Positions 52,787 to 62,575 of a DNA stretch of 64,000 nucleotides are shown here, in pieces. The stretch lies in contig NC_007964.1 of the NCBI RefSeq assembly GCF_000013885.1, forward strand, positions 3,582,001 through 3,646,000, given 5' to 3'. The notes under the pieces were generated by a model, which searched no databases, had not been told where the DNA came from, and saw only the letters and a list, made by a program, of their open reading frames with translations. The stretch is from Nitrobacter hamburgensis X14 (GTDB lineage Bacteria; Pseudomonadota; Alphaproteobacteria; Rhizobiales; Xanthobacteraceae). The first letter of the stretch is position 1, and each line of letters starts with the position of its first letter. A program made the position numbers and the translations under genes.

Positions 52787-54164
52787 TCGTTTGGCCTGAA
52801 GCGCCGCCGGCGAGGGGAAAGCGCATGATGAAGCTGGCGCCGCGACCGGGGCCATCCTCGACAGCGATGCTCCCGAAATGGGCTTCTACAATCTTCTTGA
52901 CGATAGACAATCCTAATCCCGCGCCTCCACTCGCACGCGAGGATCGTCGCCAGAACCGCTGGAAAATCGCTTCACGGTCCGCCAGTGGTACACCGTCGCC
53001 ATTGTCGATAACACTGATAGATCCGTCAGGGCCGACGATGATTTCGATGGCGGTACCCTCAGGGGTGTGATGAAGAGCGTTTTCGACGAGGTTTCGCGTC
53101 GCACGCCGGATCATCTCCGCGTTTCCCTTAACGAGAACGGGCTCATCGGCGCACGTCAATTCGATGCTCTTTCCTCGCTTCAATGCCAGCGGCGCGATGA
53201 ACTCGGCGACCTCAACGCAGACCTCGTGAAGATCCGCAACGGCTTCCGGATCGACAACCGCTGTCTCAAGCTCCGTCGCATCGAGCAACTGTCCGACAAC
53301 CCTGCTCATATTCTCGACGTCGCGCCCCAAGGCACGGCTCGCCTCGCTATGGGGGAGAGTCTCGATTCGCGTGCGGAGAATGGCAAGCGGCGTCCGAAGT
53401 TCATGTGCGGCATCGGCGGAAAACTCACGCTGGCTGCGGAAACCCTGCTCCAGTCGATCGAGGGCCTGATTGACGGCTTCCACGAGAGGCAGGATCTCGG
53501 GAGGCATGTCGTCGGTTGGCAAGCGGACGTCAAGGCGCGTCGGGCTGATATGCTTCGCGCGGTCGGAGGCCCTATGTAGCGGCCCGATCGCCAGGCGGAA
53601 AATGATGATGTCGGCGCCGAGCAGGAGAAGCAGAACGGGAACAATTATCCAGACGACCTGTTGCAGGAAGCTGGCGAGCACATCGTCGACGATCACGTCC
53701 CGATGCGACAATTCCTCCGCGACCTGTATCCAGACAGGATGGCCGTCAATATCTTCGCGGGTGCTGGCTCCGGCGATCGTCTTTGCTCCGCCGGGGGTTC
53801 GCGCTTTGTGGGGGACAATTCCGGCCTCGTTCGGATCGATGGCGAAGAGCGGTCGCTTATTCGCGCGCGATGAGAAAATCACCGTGCCCGCGCCGTCGAT
53901 GATCGCATAAGCGTAGCGACCGTACGTCTCGGAATACTGATCGCGCACGCCATCCGGGAGGCGCAGAGACCATCCCCCCGTCGATAGCGGCTTCAGGTGG
54001 CGGGCAAAAATCTCGGTCTGAGCCGCCATCGTGCTCAACTGTAGCTTTGCGACATCCGACGCCAGCGACCAGTGCAGCACGAACCGCAGGAGAACCGCCG
54101 CAACAATCACCGCGACGACATGAAGGGCGACGATGCGGGACAGGATGGATTTTCGCAGCGCCAC
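52767..54164 (-). CDS. Sensor histidine kinase of the metal efflux region
   Basis: A 465-residue kinase with membrane helices near 10-30 and 165-190, a periplasmic sensor of about 130 residues, HAMP (SPTRLDVRLPTDDMPP), H-box AHELRTPLAIL, N-box LVENALHHTP, and GAGLGLSIVKK. It starts at GTG 54164, directly after the TAG of the response regulator gene (no gap). The pair flanks the CzcBA-type operon and probably senses metal ions in the periplasm. Confidence 0.92.
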   Translation of the reverse strand: MALRKSILSRIVALHVVAVIVAAVLLRFVLHWSLASDVAKLQLSTMAAQTEIFARHLKPLSTGGWSLRLPDGVRDQYSETYGRYAYAIIDGAGTVIFSSRANKRPLFAIDPNEAGIVPHKARTPGGAKTIAGASTREDIDGHPVWIQVAEELSHRDVIVDDVLASFLQQVVWIIVPVLLLLLGADIIIFRLAIGPLHRASDRAKHISPTRLDVRLPTDDMPPEILPLVEAVNQALDRLEQGFRSQREFSADAAHELRTPLAILRTRIETLPHSEASRALGRDVENMSRVVGQLLDATELETAVVDPEAVADLHEVCVEVAEFIAPLALKRGKSIELTCADEPVLVKGNAEMIRRATRNLVENALHHTPEGTAIEIIVGPDGSISVIDNGDGVPLADREAIFQRFWRRSSRASGGAGLGLSIVKKIVEAHFGSIAVEDGPGRGASFIMRFPLAGGASGQTIMPAEI

Positions 54165-54839
54165 CTAGTCGCTCTCCATCATCACATATCCAACTCCTCG
54201 AATGGTGGTGATCCTTACCTTTGCGCCGATATCCAGAAGCTGCTTGCGCAGGCGATGCACATAGACCTCGACTGCATTGGAGGCGACATCTCCGGTGAGG
54301 CCGAAGATCTGGTCTTCGAGAAGTTTTTTGGAGACGACGCTACCCTTCCGGCGCATCAGCAGTTCGAGTACCGCGATTTCCCGAGCGGAGAGATTTTGGG
54401 GCTTCATGTCGACAAACACCTGTCGGCCTTCGGTGTCGAAAGTTACGTTCGAAAGCCGCAATGAACTGCCGAGCAACTGTCCCGGGCGCCTGAGGAGCGC
54501 CTCGAGCCGGGCCACCAGTTCGTCAAAGGCGAAAGGCTTGACGAGATAGTCGTCTGCCCCGCTCCGGAGGCCGTTAACCCGATCCTCCACGCCGCCGCGT
54601 GCAGTGAGCACCAGGATCGGGATAGGGTCTTTGCGATGCCGCAGCTCGCGCAGGATCGAAAGCCCGTCGCCGTCGGGCAAACCCAGATCCAGAATTAACG
54701 CGGCATAGCGGGTCGTTCCAAGCCCGCTGTATGCGTCCGACACGTTGGCCAGAACGTCGATCTCGTAGCCGGCCGCCTGCAACCCCTTCGCCAGAAGGTC
54801 AGCCAGTTCTTCGCTGTCCTCCACAATCAGGACTCTCAT
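54165..54839 (-). CDS. OmpR-type response regulator of the metal efflux region
   Basis: A 224-residue regulator with receiver (EDSEE, phosphorylation Asp in LILDLGLPDGDG, Lys in LVKPFAFDE) and winged-helix domain (LSAREIAVLELLMRRKG, EVYVHRLRKQL, TIRGVGYVM). It is divergent from the adaptor gene at 55114; the 274-bp gap contains paired direct repeats suited to an OmpR-family dimer. Likely activates the efflux operon and itself. Confidence 0.93.
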   Translation of the reverse strand: MRVLIVEDSEELADLLAKGLQAAGYEIDVLANVSDAYSGLGTTRYAALILDLGLPDGDGLSILRELRHRKDPIPILVLTARGGVEDRVNGLRSGADDYLVKPFAFDELVARLEALLRRPGQLLGSSLRLSNVTFDTEGRQVFVDMKPQNLSAREIAVLELLMRRKGSVVSKKLLEDQIFGLTGDVASNAVEVYVHRLRKQLLDIGAKVRITTIRGVGYVMMESD

Positions 54840-54923
54840 GGCTGCCCCTTTGACCCGCCTGTTACGGTGATCGGGAGCAGCCGGGCGGATGCTGGCGTCA
54901 TTCCGACCTCGCAGGGCTCCGAT

Positions 54924-54977
54924 TGTAAGCTGTGTGTAAGGTAGCTGTCATAACCGTTGCTGTAAGGCTGCCGTAAG
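54924..54977. promoter_or_regulatory. Paired 11-bp-spaced direct repeats, candidate response-regulator box
   Basis: TGTAAG occurs at 54924 and 54935 (11-bp spacing) and again at 54961, with CGTAAG at 54972 (again 11 bp). This helical-turn spacing of direct repeats is the usual OmpR/PhoB-family binding pattern. The boxes lie between the regulator gene and the efflux operon. Confidence 0.65.
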
Positions 54978-55113
54978 ACGCAACTCCTATAGCAGATATG
55001 CCGTGCATCGGGATCATGCTCGTCCGCAAAATCGCTTGAGCCGGCAAGCTCTTGAGCCAACAAAAATCGTCGGTTCCTGACGAGGCAGGCTGCCCGGAGA
55101 TATCCGGCAGATT

Positions 55114-56394
55114 ATGAGGAAGTGGAGATACGAAGTCATGCTTCGTCTGGCGTCACTCTGGCGAGCGTGGACAATTCCACGGACCGTTATCGGCCTGATG
55201 ACCGCATCGGTCATGATTGCGGCGGCCGCGACCGTTCTGAATATCGACCGTGGCAGCGCCACCCGCAATTCAGCGCTGGACGGCGAAATCAAGCGGGCCG
55301 ACGGAAAGCTGCGTCTGACGGCGGCGCAATGGGGCACCGTGACGGTGCAGCCCGTCGAGCAACATGCATTTCGCTCTGAATTTCGTACCGAAGGCAAGAT
55401 CGCAATCGATCAGAACCTGTCGACCCGTATCTTCGCGCCATATACGGGCCGGGTGACAAAATTGATGGTTGCGCCCGGCGACAATGTTCAGAAAGGACAG
55501 CTTCTTTTTGTGATCGCGGCGGCAGACTCCGTCGATGCCCAGAAGGATTTCGTTGTCGCCCTGACGACCCGGAACAAGGCGGTTTCCCAAGTCCACCTCG
55601 CGCAGATCGTCGAGCGGAGAATGTCGACCCTGGCCAAGGACAAGGCAGCGTCGCAGCGAGAATGGCAGGAGGCCCAGGCCAATCTCACCGCCGCGGAGAA
55701 CGATTCCCGTTCGGCGGAGATTGCCCTTCAGGCCGCGCGCAACCGGTTGCGGCTGGTTGGCAAAACCGATGCGGAAATTGAAGCGTTCGAGAAAACGGGC
55801 GCACTCACGCCCGACGCACCCGTGTATGCGCCGCTGGCCGGAACCGTTCTGCAACGCAAGGTCGGCCCCGGACAGTATGTCAGCGCCGGCGCGGGCGATG
55901 GCGATCCCGTTTTCCTGATCGGAGATACGTCGAAGGTCTGGATCACGGCCTATGTGCGCGAGACCGACGTCGCCAAAGTGCGGATCGGCGAGCGCCTGAC
56001 GTTCACGGTGCTGACCGAGCCGGACCGTTTGTTCGAGACGCGGATCGACTACGTTGCTCCGGGAATTGATCCGGATAGCCGGCGGCTTCTGGTCCGCGCC
56101 AGCATCGATAATGTCGACGGGCTGCTCAAACCCGAGATGTTTGCGAGCGTCACGATCGTCACCAGCGAGGGGAGGCCAACGCCAACAGTGCCTCGCGAGG
56201 CGGTGATCTATGAAGGCAGCAACGCGCGGGTCTGGGTTGCCAGTGACGACCGTTCGGTCGAATTGCGTCAGATCAGGCTTGGAGAATCAGACGGTCGGCT
56301 GATCCAGGTGCTGGATGGGCTCAATCCGGGCGAGAAGATCGTCACCCGCGGCAGCCTGTTCATCGACCGGATGACGGCTTCCAAACAAACCTGA
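55114..56394 (+). CDS. RND periplasmic adaptor, CzcB/CusB-type
   Basis: A 426-residue membrane fusion protein: N-terminal anchor helix (about 25-45), lipoyl and barrel entry (STRIFAPYTGRVTKLMVAPGDNV), coiled-coil hairpin (about 145-220) and second half (PVYAPLAGTVLQRKVGPGQYV), then beta-barrel and membrane-proximal domains. It should couple the inner-membrane pump to the outer-membrane channel encoded next. ATG 55138 is an alternative start. It opens the three-gene efflux operon. Confidence 0.9.
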   Translation: MRKWRYEVMLRLASLWRAWTIPRTVIGLMTASVMIAAAATVLNIDRGSATRNSALDGEIKRADGKLRLTAAQWGTVTVQPVEQHAFRSEFRTEGKIAIDQNLSTRIFAPYTGRVTKLMVAPGDNVQKGQLLFVIAAADSVDAQKDFVVALTTRNKAVSQVHLAQIVERRMSTLAKDKAASQREWQEAQANLTAAENDSRSAEIALQAARNRLRLVGKTDAEIEAFEKTGALTPDAPVYAPLAGTVLQRKVGPGQYVSAGAGDGDPVFLIGDTSKVWITAYVRETDVAKVRIGERLTFTVLTEPDRLFETRIDYVAPGIDPDSRRLLVRASIDNVDGLLKPEMFASVTIVTSEGRPTPTVPREAVIYEGSNARVWVASDDRSVELRQIRLGESDGRLIQVLDGLNPGEKIVTRGSLFIDRMTASKQT

Positions 56395-56414
56395 CAAATA
56401 CAGGTCGTTCGCAA

Positions 56415-59400
56415 ATGATCAATCCGATCGTCGCGTTTGCGTTGAGGCAGCGCGTTCTGATGCTGGTCATGTTCATCATGACGCTGGCCGGCGGGATCGC
56501 TGCGTTCAGGGTCCTGAATATCGAGGCCTATCCCGATCCCGTTCCCCCGATGGTGGATGTGATCACTCAAAGCGCGGGGCTTTCGGCCGAAGAAATCGAA
56601 CGTTACATCACGATTCCGATCGAAACGCAGCTCTCCGGCGTGCCGAACCTCCATGTGATGAGAACCATCTCTCTTTACGGCCTGTCGGACGTCAAGCTGC
56701 AGTTCACCTATGCCTATACCTACGACGAGGCGCTCCAGCATGTGCTCAACCGTCTGTCGCAGCTCTCCGGGTTGCCGGATGGTGTTCAGCCCGGGATCAG
56801 TCCGGTCAGTCCGATTGGTGAAATCTATCGCTACAGGCTGGTCGGCCCGCCGGGCTACAGCGTGCTCGATCTGAAGACCCTTCAGGATTGGGTTCTGCAG
56901 CGCCGTTTCCGCGCCGTTCCCGGTATTGTGGATGTCGTTGGCTGGGGAGGAAAGACCAAGACCTACGAATTGCAGGTCGACCTCGACAAGCTCATCGCCC
57001 ACAACCTCACGCTGTCGCAATTGCTGCAGACGTTGCGTAGCAGCAACCTGAATGTCGGCGGAAACATCGTCGATCTCGGCACGCAGTCGGCGGTCGTTCG
57101 CGGTGTTGGCCTGATTCGGTCGATCGACGACATCAACAATACCATGCTGACCCAGGCCGGCGGCAATCCGGTGCTGATCCGCGATGTCGCCACGGTGATC
57201 GTCGGCCATCAACCCCGCCTCGGTATTGCAGGCCAGGACAACGACGACGATATCGTCGAGGGTATCGTTCTGATGCGCCGCGGCCAGCAAAGCACCCCCA
57301 CGATCGAGCGGGTGAAGGCGGAGGTCGAGCACATCAACACCTCCGGCATTCTGCCACCGGGTGTTCGAATCGAGCGCATCTACGACCGTCAGGACCTGAT
57401 CGACACGACGACCCATACTGTCCTGCACAATATGGTGTTCGGCATTCTGCTGATCTTCGCGTTGCAGTGGCTGTTTCTCGGCAATCTTCGCAGCGCCCTG
57501 ATCGTAGGCGCAACGATTCCGTTCGCGCTGTTTTTCGCCATCGGCATTATGGTTCTACGCGGAGAGTCCGCCAATCTATTATCCGTCGGAGCAATCGATT
57601 TCGGCCTGATCGTCGATGCGACAGTCATCATGGTGGAGCGGATATTCCGGCAGCTCGGGCATGATGCTCCCGCTCCGTCATCGGTGAGCGACGAATCATC
57701 CGGGTTCAGCGGACGGCTGCTCGCCATTTACACAGCGAGCATCAGCGTCAATCGCTCGATCATGTTCGCGACCGGAATCATTATCGCAGGGTTTATTCCG
57801 CTGTTCACCATGAGCGGTGTGGAGGGGCATATCTTCGGCCCGATGGCGAAGACTTATGCTTACGCGATTGCCGGAGGATTGATCGCGACATTCACCGTGA
57901 CTCCCGCGCTCAGTGCACTGCTGCTGCCTGAGCGTGTCCAGGAAACTGAAACCTGGCTGGTGCGGACGCTTCATCGCTTTTACAGCCCGGTTCTGCGGCT
58001 TGCTGTCGCGAACCGGAGGCTGACGGCCGTTCTGGCGCTGGCGGTGTTTATTCTGGCGGTCGTCGCTATGCGCTTTCTGGGACTGGAATTTCTCCCCAAG
58101 CTGGAGGAAGGCAATCTCTGGGTGCGGGCCACGATGCCGGCGACGATCTCGCTTCAGGAAGGAAATGGCTACGCCAACCGCATGCGCAAGGTGATCCGCA
58201 GTTTCCCCGAAGTGGAAACGGTCGTCACCCAGCACGGCCGCCCGGATGACGGAACGGACGCCACGGGCTTCTTCAATGTCGAATTCTTCACGCCGCTGAA
58301 GCCGATCAGCCAGTGGCGCCCCGGATTGAACAAGGAAAAGCTGACGGAGGAAATCCAGGCCCGGCTCGAAGCGGAGTTTCCGGGAATCGAGTTCAATTTC
58401 TCGCAGTACCTGCAGGACAATGTCGCCGAGCAGGTGTCAGGCGTGAAAGGCGAAAACTCGATCAAGATTTTCGGCAACGACTTGCAGGAACTGACCGATA
58501 CGGCCGACAAAATCAAGGCGGTGCTGGCCACGGTGCCGGGGATAACGGACCTCGGCGTATTCACATCGCTCGGTCAGCCAACCATACAGATCGATATCGA
58601 CCGCGAGCGCGCCGCGCGCTACGGGTTGTCGCCCGGCGATATCAATTCGACGATCCGCACCGCTGTCGGCGGTGAATCTGCCGGCGACGTCTACGAATCG
58701 GGAAGTGATCGGCACTTCCCGATCGTCGTACGGCTGGCGCCGCAATATCGTCAAAGCGCGGAAGCCATCAGCAAGTTGACGATCGGCGCGTCGGGTCCGA
58801 AAGGAGTGACGCAGATCCCGTTGAGCGAGGTTGCAAGCATCCGGCTCGTCACAGGCCCGTCATATATCTACCGGGAACAGCAACAGCGCTACTTGCCGAT
58901 CAAGTTCAGTGTCCGTGATCGCGATCTGGGCAGCACCATCAAGGAGGCTGAACAGCGGATCGCACAGGAAGTGCAATTGCCTGCCGGAACCCATCTCCAG
59001 TGGGTCGGCGAATTCCGCAATCTGCAGGAGGCGATCGGACGGCTGCAGATTGTCGTGCCGTTCAGTCTTGCCATTATCGGGCTGTTGCTTTGGATCAATT
59101 TCACATCCGTGCGCGACATGCTGCTTGCAATGAGCGTCATTCCGATGGCCGTGATCGGCGGCATCTTTGCGCTGTTCGTGACCCAGATTCCGTTCAGCGT
59201 CTCGGCGGCTATCGGCTTCATTGCGCTGTTCGGCATTTCGGTGATGAACGGCATCTTGATCCTGTCGCAGTACAACCAGCTCATCGAGTCGGGTCGGCAG
59301 CGGATCGACGCGATCGTGCAGGCGGGTGAGGCTCAAATGCGCCCGGTCCTGATGACGTGCGTCATTGCGGGAATCGGCCTGTTGCCGGCCGCGATGTCCA

Positions 59401-59567
59401 CTGGAATCGGATCGCAGGTGCAGAAGCCGCTGGCGGTCGTGGTGGTCGGCGGAATGACGGTTGCTCCGCTTGTCATCCTCATCGTATTGCCCGCTCTGAT
59501 CTCGCTATTTTCTCGTCGAAAAATGGTGGCTGAAGCTACCGAATCGGCACTTGAACCGGCAGAATAG
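56415..59567 (+). CDS. Heavy-metal RND efflux transporter, CzcA-type
   Basis: A 1050-residue RND pump with 12 membrane helices and two large periplasmic loops (about 35-335 and 565-865). The helix 4 proton-relay block is AIDFGLIVDATVIMVERIFR, holding the two Asp and one Glu of the CzcA group, with Ala where many members have Gly. That triad suggests a divalent cation substrate (Co, Zn, Cd or Ni); exact metal unknown. The gene follows the adaptor by 20 bp and precedes the outer-membrane channel by 40 bp. Confidence 0.93.
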   Translation: MINPIVAFALRQRVLMLVMFIMTLAGGIAAFRVLNIEAYPDPVPPMVDVITQSAGLSAEEIERYITIPIETQLSGVPNLHVMRTISLYGLSDVKLQFTYAYTYDEALQHVLNRLSQLSGLPDGVQPGISPVSPIGEIYRYRLVGPPGYSVLDLKTLQDWVLQRRFRAVPGIVDVVGWGGKTKTYELQVDLDKLIAHNLTLSQLLQTLRSSNLNVGGNIVDLGTQSAVVRGVGLIRSIDDINNTMLTQAGGNPVLIRDVATVIVGHQPRLGIAGQDNDDDIVEGIVLMRRGQQSTPTIERVKAEVEHINTSGILPPGVRIERIYDRQDLIDTTTHTVLHNMVFGILLIFALQWLFLGNLRSALIVGATIPFALFFAIGIMVLRGESANLLSVGAIDFGLIVDATVIMVERIFRQLGHDAPAPSSVSDESSGFSGRLLAIYTASISVNRSIMFATGIIIAGFIPLFTMSGVEGHIFGPMAKTYAYAIAGGLIATFTVTPALSALLLPERVQETETWLVRTLHRFYSPVLRLAVANRRLTAVLALAVFILAVVAMRFLGLEFLPKLEEGNLWVRATMPATISLQEGNGYANRMRKVIRSFPEVETVVTQHGRPDDGTDATGFFNVEFFTPLKPISQWRPGLNKEKLTEEIQARLEAEFPGIEFNFSQYLQDNVAEQVSGVKGENSIKIFGNDLQELTDTADKIKAVLATVPGITDLGVFTSLGQPTIQIDIDRERAARYGLSPGDINSTIRTAVGGESAGDVYESGSDRHFPIVVRLAPQYRQSAEAISKLTIGASGPKGVTQIPLSEVASIRLVTGPSYIYREQQQRYLPIKFSVRDRDLGSTIKEAEQRIAQEVQLPAGTHLQWVGEFRNLQEAIGRLQIVVPFSLAIIGLLLWINFTSVRDMLLAMSVIPMAVIGGIFALFVTQIPFSVSAAIGFIALFGISVMNGILILSQYNQLIESGRQRIDAIVQAGEAQMRPVLMTCVIAGIGLLPAAMSTGIGSQVQKPLAVVVVGGMTVAPLVILIVLPALISLFSRRKMVAEATESALEPAE

Positions 59568-59607
59568 AAAATGGCTCCGGCGGGGCGATCGTAGAAAAGG
59601 ACAAGTT

Positions 59608-61137
59608 GTGGGGGGAGACTGGCAGAGAGCATTGGCGTCCGGTTCTCGGGGAAGCGGACGGGCTCAGGCGCGGTCCCATGCCCGTCTCCTGATCGTGTCC
59701 GGATTACTGTTCGTCTCGCAGGCGCTGACAGGTTGTGCGGTCGGGCCCGATTTCAAGCCTCAAGCGCCGCCGGATACCAGCCGCTATCTTTCCGACCCGG
59801 CCGGGGATCGCGTGCCGGGGCATCCGATTGTGCACAACGCGGAAATCCCTCCCCAGTGGTGGGAGTTGTTTCGTTCTCCCGCGCTGAACCGCATCGTGGA
59901 AGATGGTATCGAGCACAATTCGGACCTCGCTGCCGCGGAAGCCGCAGTCAGAGTCGCGCAGGCTAACGCGCTGGTTCAACGCGGCGCGCTTTTTCCCAGC
60001 GTTGCGGGAAATTTCGATTCGACGCGTCAGCAGGTGGCGGTCCAACTATCGTCTCCTCTCGAGTCGGGCGCAAACATCTTCAATCTCCATACCGGCCAGG
60101 TGACCGTTTCTTACATCGCCGACGTGTGGGGCGGGACACGTCGCATGGTCGAGTCCGCAGATGCACAGGCCGAAATGCGCGCGTTCCAGCGCGAAGGGGT
60201 CTATCTGACGCTGGCAAGCAACATCGCGCTCGCTGCGATCGAGGAAGGCCGGCTGCGCGGACAGATCGCGGCGACCCGTCGGGTCATTGGTTTGCAGTCC
60301 GAGGTCTTGAGGCTATTGAAGCGGCAACAAGAGCAAGGGCAGATCGCCCTGACCGATGTTGCCGCGCAGGAAACCGCGGTTGCGCAGACCAGGCTTCTGT
60401 TGCCGCCACTGGAAAAACAGCTCGCGCAGCAGCGTCATCTGTTGTCGTTTTTGACCGGACGCCTGTCGAGCGACGCTCCGGGAGAGACTTTCAATCTCGG
60501 TTCGTTTCGGATGCCACGCCGTCTTCCTCTTAGTCTGCCGGCTGATCTCGTAAGACAGCGCCCCGATATTCGTGCCGCTGAAGCCAATCTCCATGCCACC
60601 AATGCAACGATAGGGGTCGCGATCGCCAATCGTCTGCCGCAGATTTCCCTGACCGGTAATGTCGGTGCTGCCGCCACCCGATTTACCGAACTCGCTACGC
60701 CGGGAGCGGGGCTCTGGATGTTGGCCGGAAACGCTGCGCAGACCATTTTCGATGCGGGAGCACTGGAAAACAAGCAGCGCGCGGCGGAAGAGGAAACCAA
60801 TCAGTCTCTCGCTCAGTATCGCAGCACGGTTCTCGCAGCGTTTCAGAATGTCGCGGACGTATTGCGAGCTCTTCAGGCCGGCACGCGCGCGATCAGCGCC
60901 GCCACAGATGCGGAACGATCTGCATCCGAGAGCATTGCGTTGGTGCGCAAACAGGTGGATCAAGGGCAGATCAGCGTGCCGCTTCTTCTGGCCGCACAGC
61001 AGGCGTATCTGCAGACATCGCTTGCACGCCTCGATGCCCAGGCCGCGCAACTAGCCAATACGGTCGCGCTGTTTCAGGCTCTTGGGGGGGGCTGGTGGAA
61101 CAGGGATGGTCACAGCAAACCCGATCAATCCCTTTAA
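59608..61137 (+). CDS. Outer-membrane efflux lipoprotein, NodT/OprM type
   Basis: A 509-residue TolC-like channel. The lipobox LTGC (about residue 43) sits after a hydrophobic stretch LLIVSGLLFVSQA, and the mature start CAVGPDFKPQAPP is typical of NodT. Two efflux-protein repeats follow. I start it at GTG 59608, which has AAAAGGA 8 bases upstream; a TTG at 59551 inside the transporter gene is less likely. It completes the tripartite metal pump. Confidence 0.9.
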   Translation: MGGDWQRALASGSRGSGRAQARSHARLLIVSGLLFVSQALTGCAVGPDFKPQAPPDTSRYLSDPAGDRVPGHPIVHNAEIPPQWWELFRSPALNRIVEDGIEHNSDLAAAEAAVRVAQANALVQRGALFPSVAGNFDSTRQQVAVQLSSPLESGANIFNLHTGQVTVSYIADVWGGTRRMVESADAQAEMRAFQREGVYLTLASNIALAAIEEGRLRGQIAATRRVIGLQSEVLRLLKRQQEQGQIALTDVAAQETAVAQTRLLLPPLEKQLAQQRHLLSFLTGRLSSDAPGETFNLGSFRMPRRLPLSLPADLVRQRPDIRAAEANLHATNATIGVAIANRLPQISLTGNVGAAATRFTELATPGAGLWMLAGNAAQTIFDAGALENKQRAAEEETNQSLAQYRSTVLAAFQNVADVLRALQAGTRAISAATDAERSASESIALVRKQVDQGQISVPLLLAAQQAYLQTSLARLDAQAAQLANTVALFQALGGGWWNRDGHSKPDQSL

Positions 61138-61159
61138 TAGCCGCGGTCGCTGCATGAGC

Positions 61160-61210
61160 CTCGACCAGCCCGGATTTGTCCGGACCGGGTCGAGGCCACG
61201 CAGCGTGGCC
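61160..61210. terminator. Stem-loops after the efflux operon
   Basis: CTCGACC (61160-61166) and GGTCGAG (61188-61194) enclose an inner CCGG pair; GCCACG-CAG-CGTGGC follows. Both are GC-rich, without a T-tract. They lie between convergent genes; the remaining gap to 61372 has no gene. Confidence 0.5.
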
Positions 61211-61372
61211 ATTTCCACATCACTTCGGAGCATCGGAGAAGTGCCAACCTGCGGTGATGGGGCACGCGGCCCATAGCTCGGCCGGCTCACCGCCGCGGTT
61301 GCATCCACAGTCCCTTTGGACTGGCGAACGCGGTTGGAGCGTACGTTCCTGCCGCGACCCCTGCCGCGACAA

Positions 61373-61978
61373 TCAGTTATGCTCGGTGCCGGGATGGTAG
61401 CGCCTGACGCGATGCAGCGTGTTCCTGTCCGTGTGATGCATTTCCTCGCCTGTGGCGGCGAGTTTAAGGAGCAAATCGGACGTGTAGCTGACGGTGCCGT
61501 CGTCGTTGATCTCGAAGGCGCTCTTGAAATCGCGGATTTCTGCGCGCTCGAGCAGATACTTGTTCTGCAAGACCCCATAATGCGGCGCTCCCGGCGTAGC
61601 ATTGAACGTCAGGGTCTTGTCATGTGGCTTGGCACTGCTGCCAGCAAGGATCGCGATTCCGCGCCCGAACACGACCGTGCGCATGATTTCGCCGTGCGCC
61701 TTATCCCACAGCAGGAAGCCGAGTTCATCGTGGAACGGATCCATCGCCTCCTCGCCATGGCGCCACGCGGTCATGCCGTAGTTGAGGCCCCACAATTCCT
61801 GACGCCCGTTCTCCTGGAGCGGAATCGGCTTGAACCAGGCTTTCTCGAAATAAGTGGTTTCACTCGTCTGGTCATCCTTGTTGTGGTATGAGAGGTCAAC
61901 CCCTTCATCGCCTTCCCATTCACCGACCAGCGGCGTCAGCGGCCCCAGTTTCTGTGGGCCACGAATTTCTTTCTGCAT
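61373..61978 (-). CDS. Nitrobindin-like heme-binding beta-barrel protein
   Basis: A 201-residue soluble protein with the opening LGPLTPLVGEWEGDEGVDL, where GxWxG is the signature of the fatty-acid-binding-like/nitrobindin barrel, and a C-terminal HHTDRNTLHR that may provide heme contacts. Nitrobindins bind heme and NO or isomerise peroxynitrite. In a nitrite-using organism with NirK and NsrR that would be useful, but the gene is 26 kb from those genes and the heme ligand is not proven. An alternative is a lipid-binding protein of the same fold. Confidence 0.65.
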   Translation of the reverse strand: MQKEIRGPQKLGPLTPLVGEWEGDEGVDLSYHNKDDQTSETTYFEKAWFKPIPLQENGRQELWGLNYGMTAWRHGEEAMDPFHDELGFLLWDKAHGEIMRTVVFGRGIAILAGSSAKPHDKTLTFNATPGAPHYGVLQNKYLLERAEIRDFKSAFEINDDGTVSYTSDLLLKLAATGEEMHHTDRNTLHRVRRYHPGTEHN

Positions 61979-62575
61979 CGTAAAACCTCATCTTCGTAGT
62001 TGGAAGACTCTGCGCTACCACCACGGGGGCGCGATGACCAATGAATCATTTCGGTGATGATCAGCGCGCGCGAACTATCGAACGGCGAGCGTACCCGGGA
62101 AGGCCGCGGCCGCAACGACAACCGTCGGATGGAAAATTGCCGATTTCGGATTTTAAGCTGGCCGCGAAATAAGACTTCACGTTTGCGCGATGGCATGCGT
62201 GAGGGGGATGTAGATGATCCCCATCCGAAAAAACCGCGGTCTTATGCGCGCCGCAAGAAGTCCGAGCGGGCCGATTCGACGCAATGACGGCGGTTCGGAA
62301 AGCGGCCCGGCGGCCTGAACGTCGGTGATCGCCAGTTATACGGAAACGGCAGCGAGAAGCCGGTTTCCCGATTCCCACCTTGCCTGAAGGTATTGGCGGC
62401 TTGGCTTTGGTCCGCCACGCGGCATCGGAGCGAACAAGGGCAACCCGGGCCTTGATACTGCGCAGTACAGCATGGGGGGCACCTTTATTCGACGATTGGA
62501 ACGTCAGCTGTCATAGCGTATCCTGATGATGTAGCAATTGTAGGAATTCATCCGTATTTCGGTCATCCTACTTAT
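61979..62575. other. 597-bp gap, no gene supported
   Basis: I find no convincing gene, RNA or repeat here. The stretch just before 62576 is AT-richer than its surroundings and should contain the promoter of the last gene. Confidence 0.5.
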
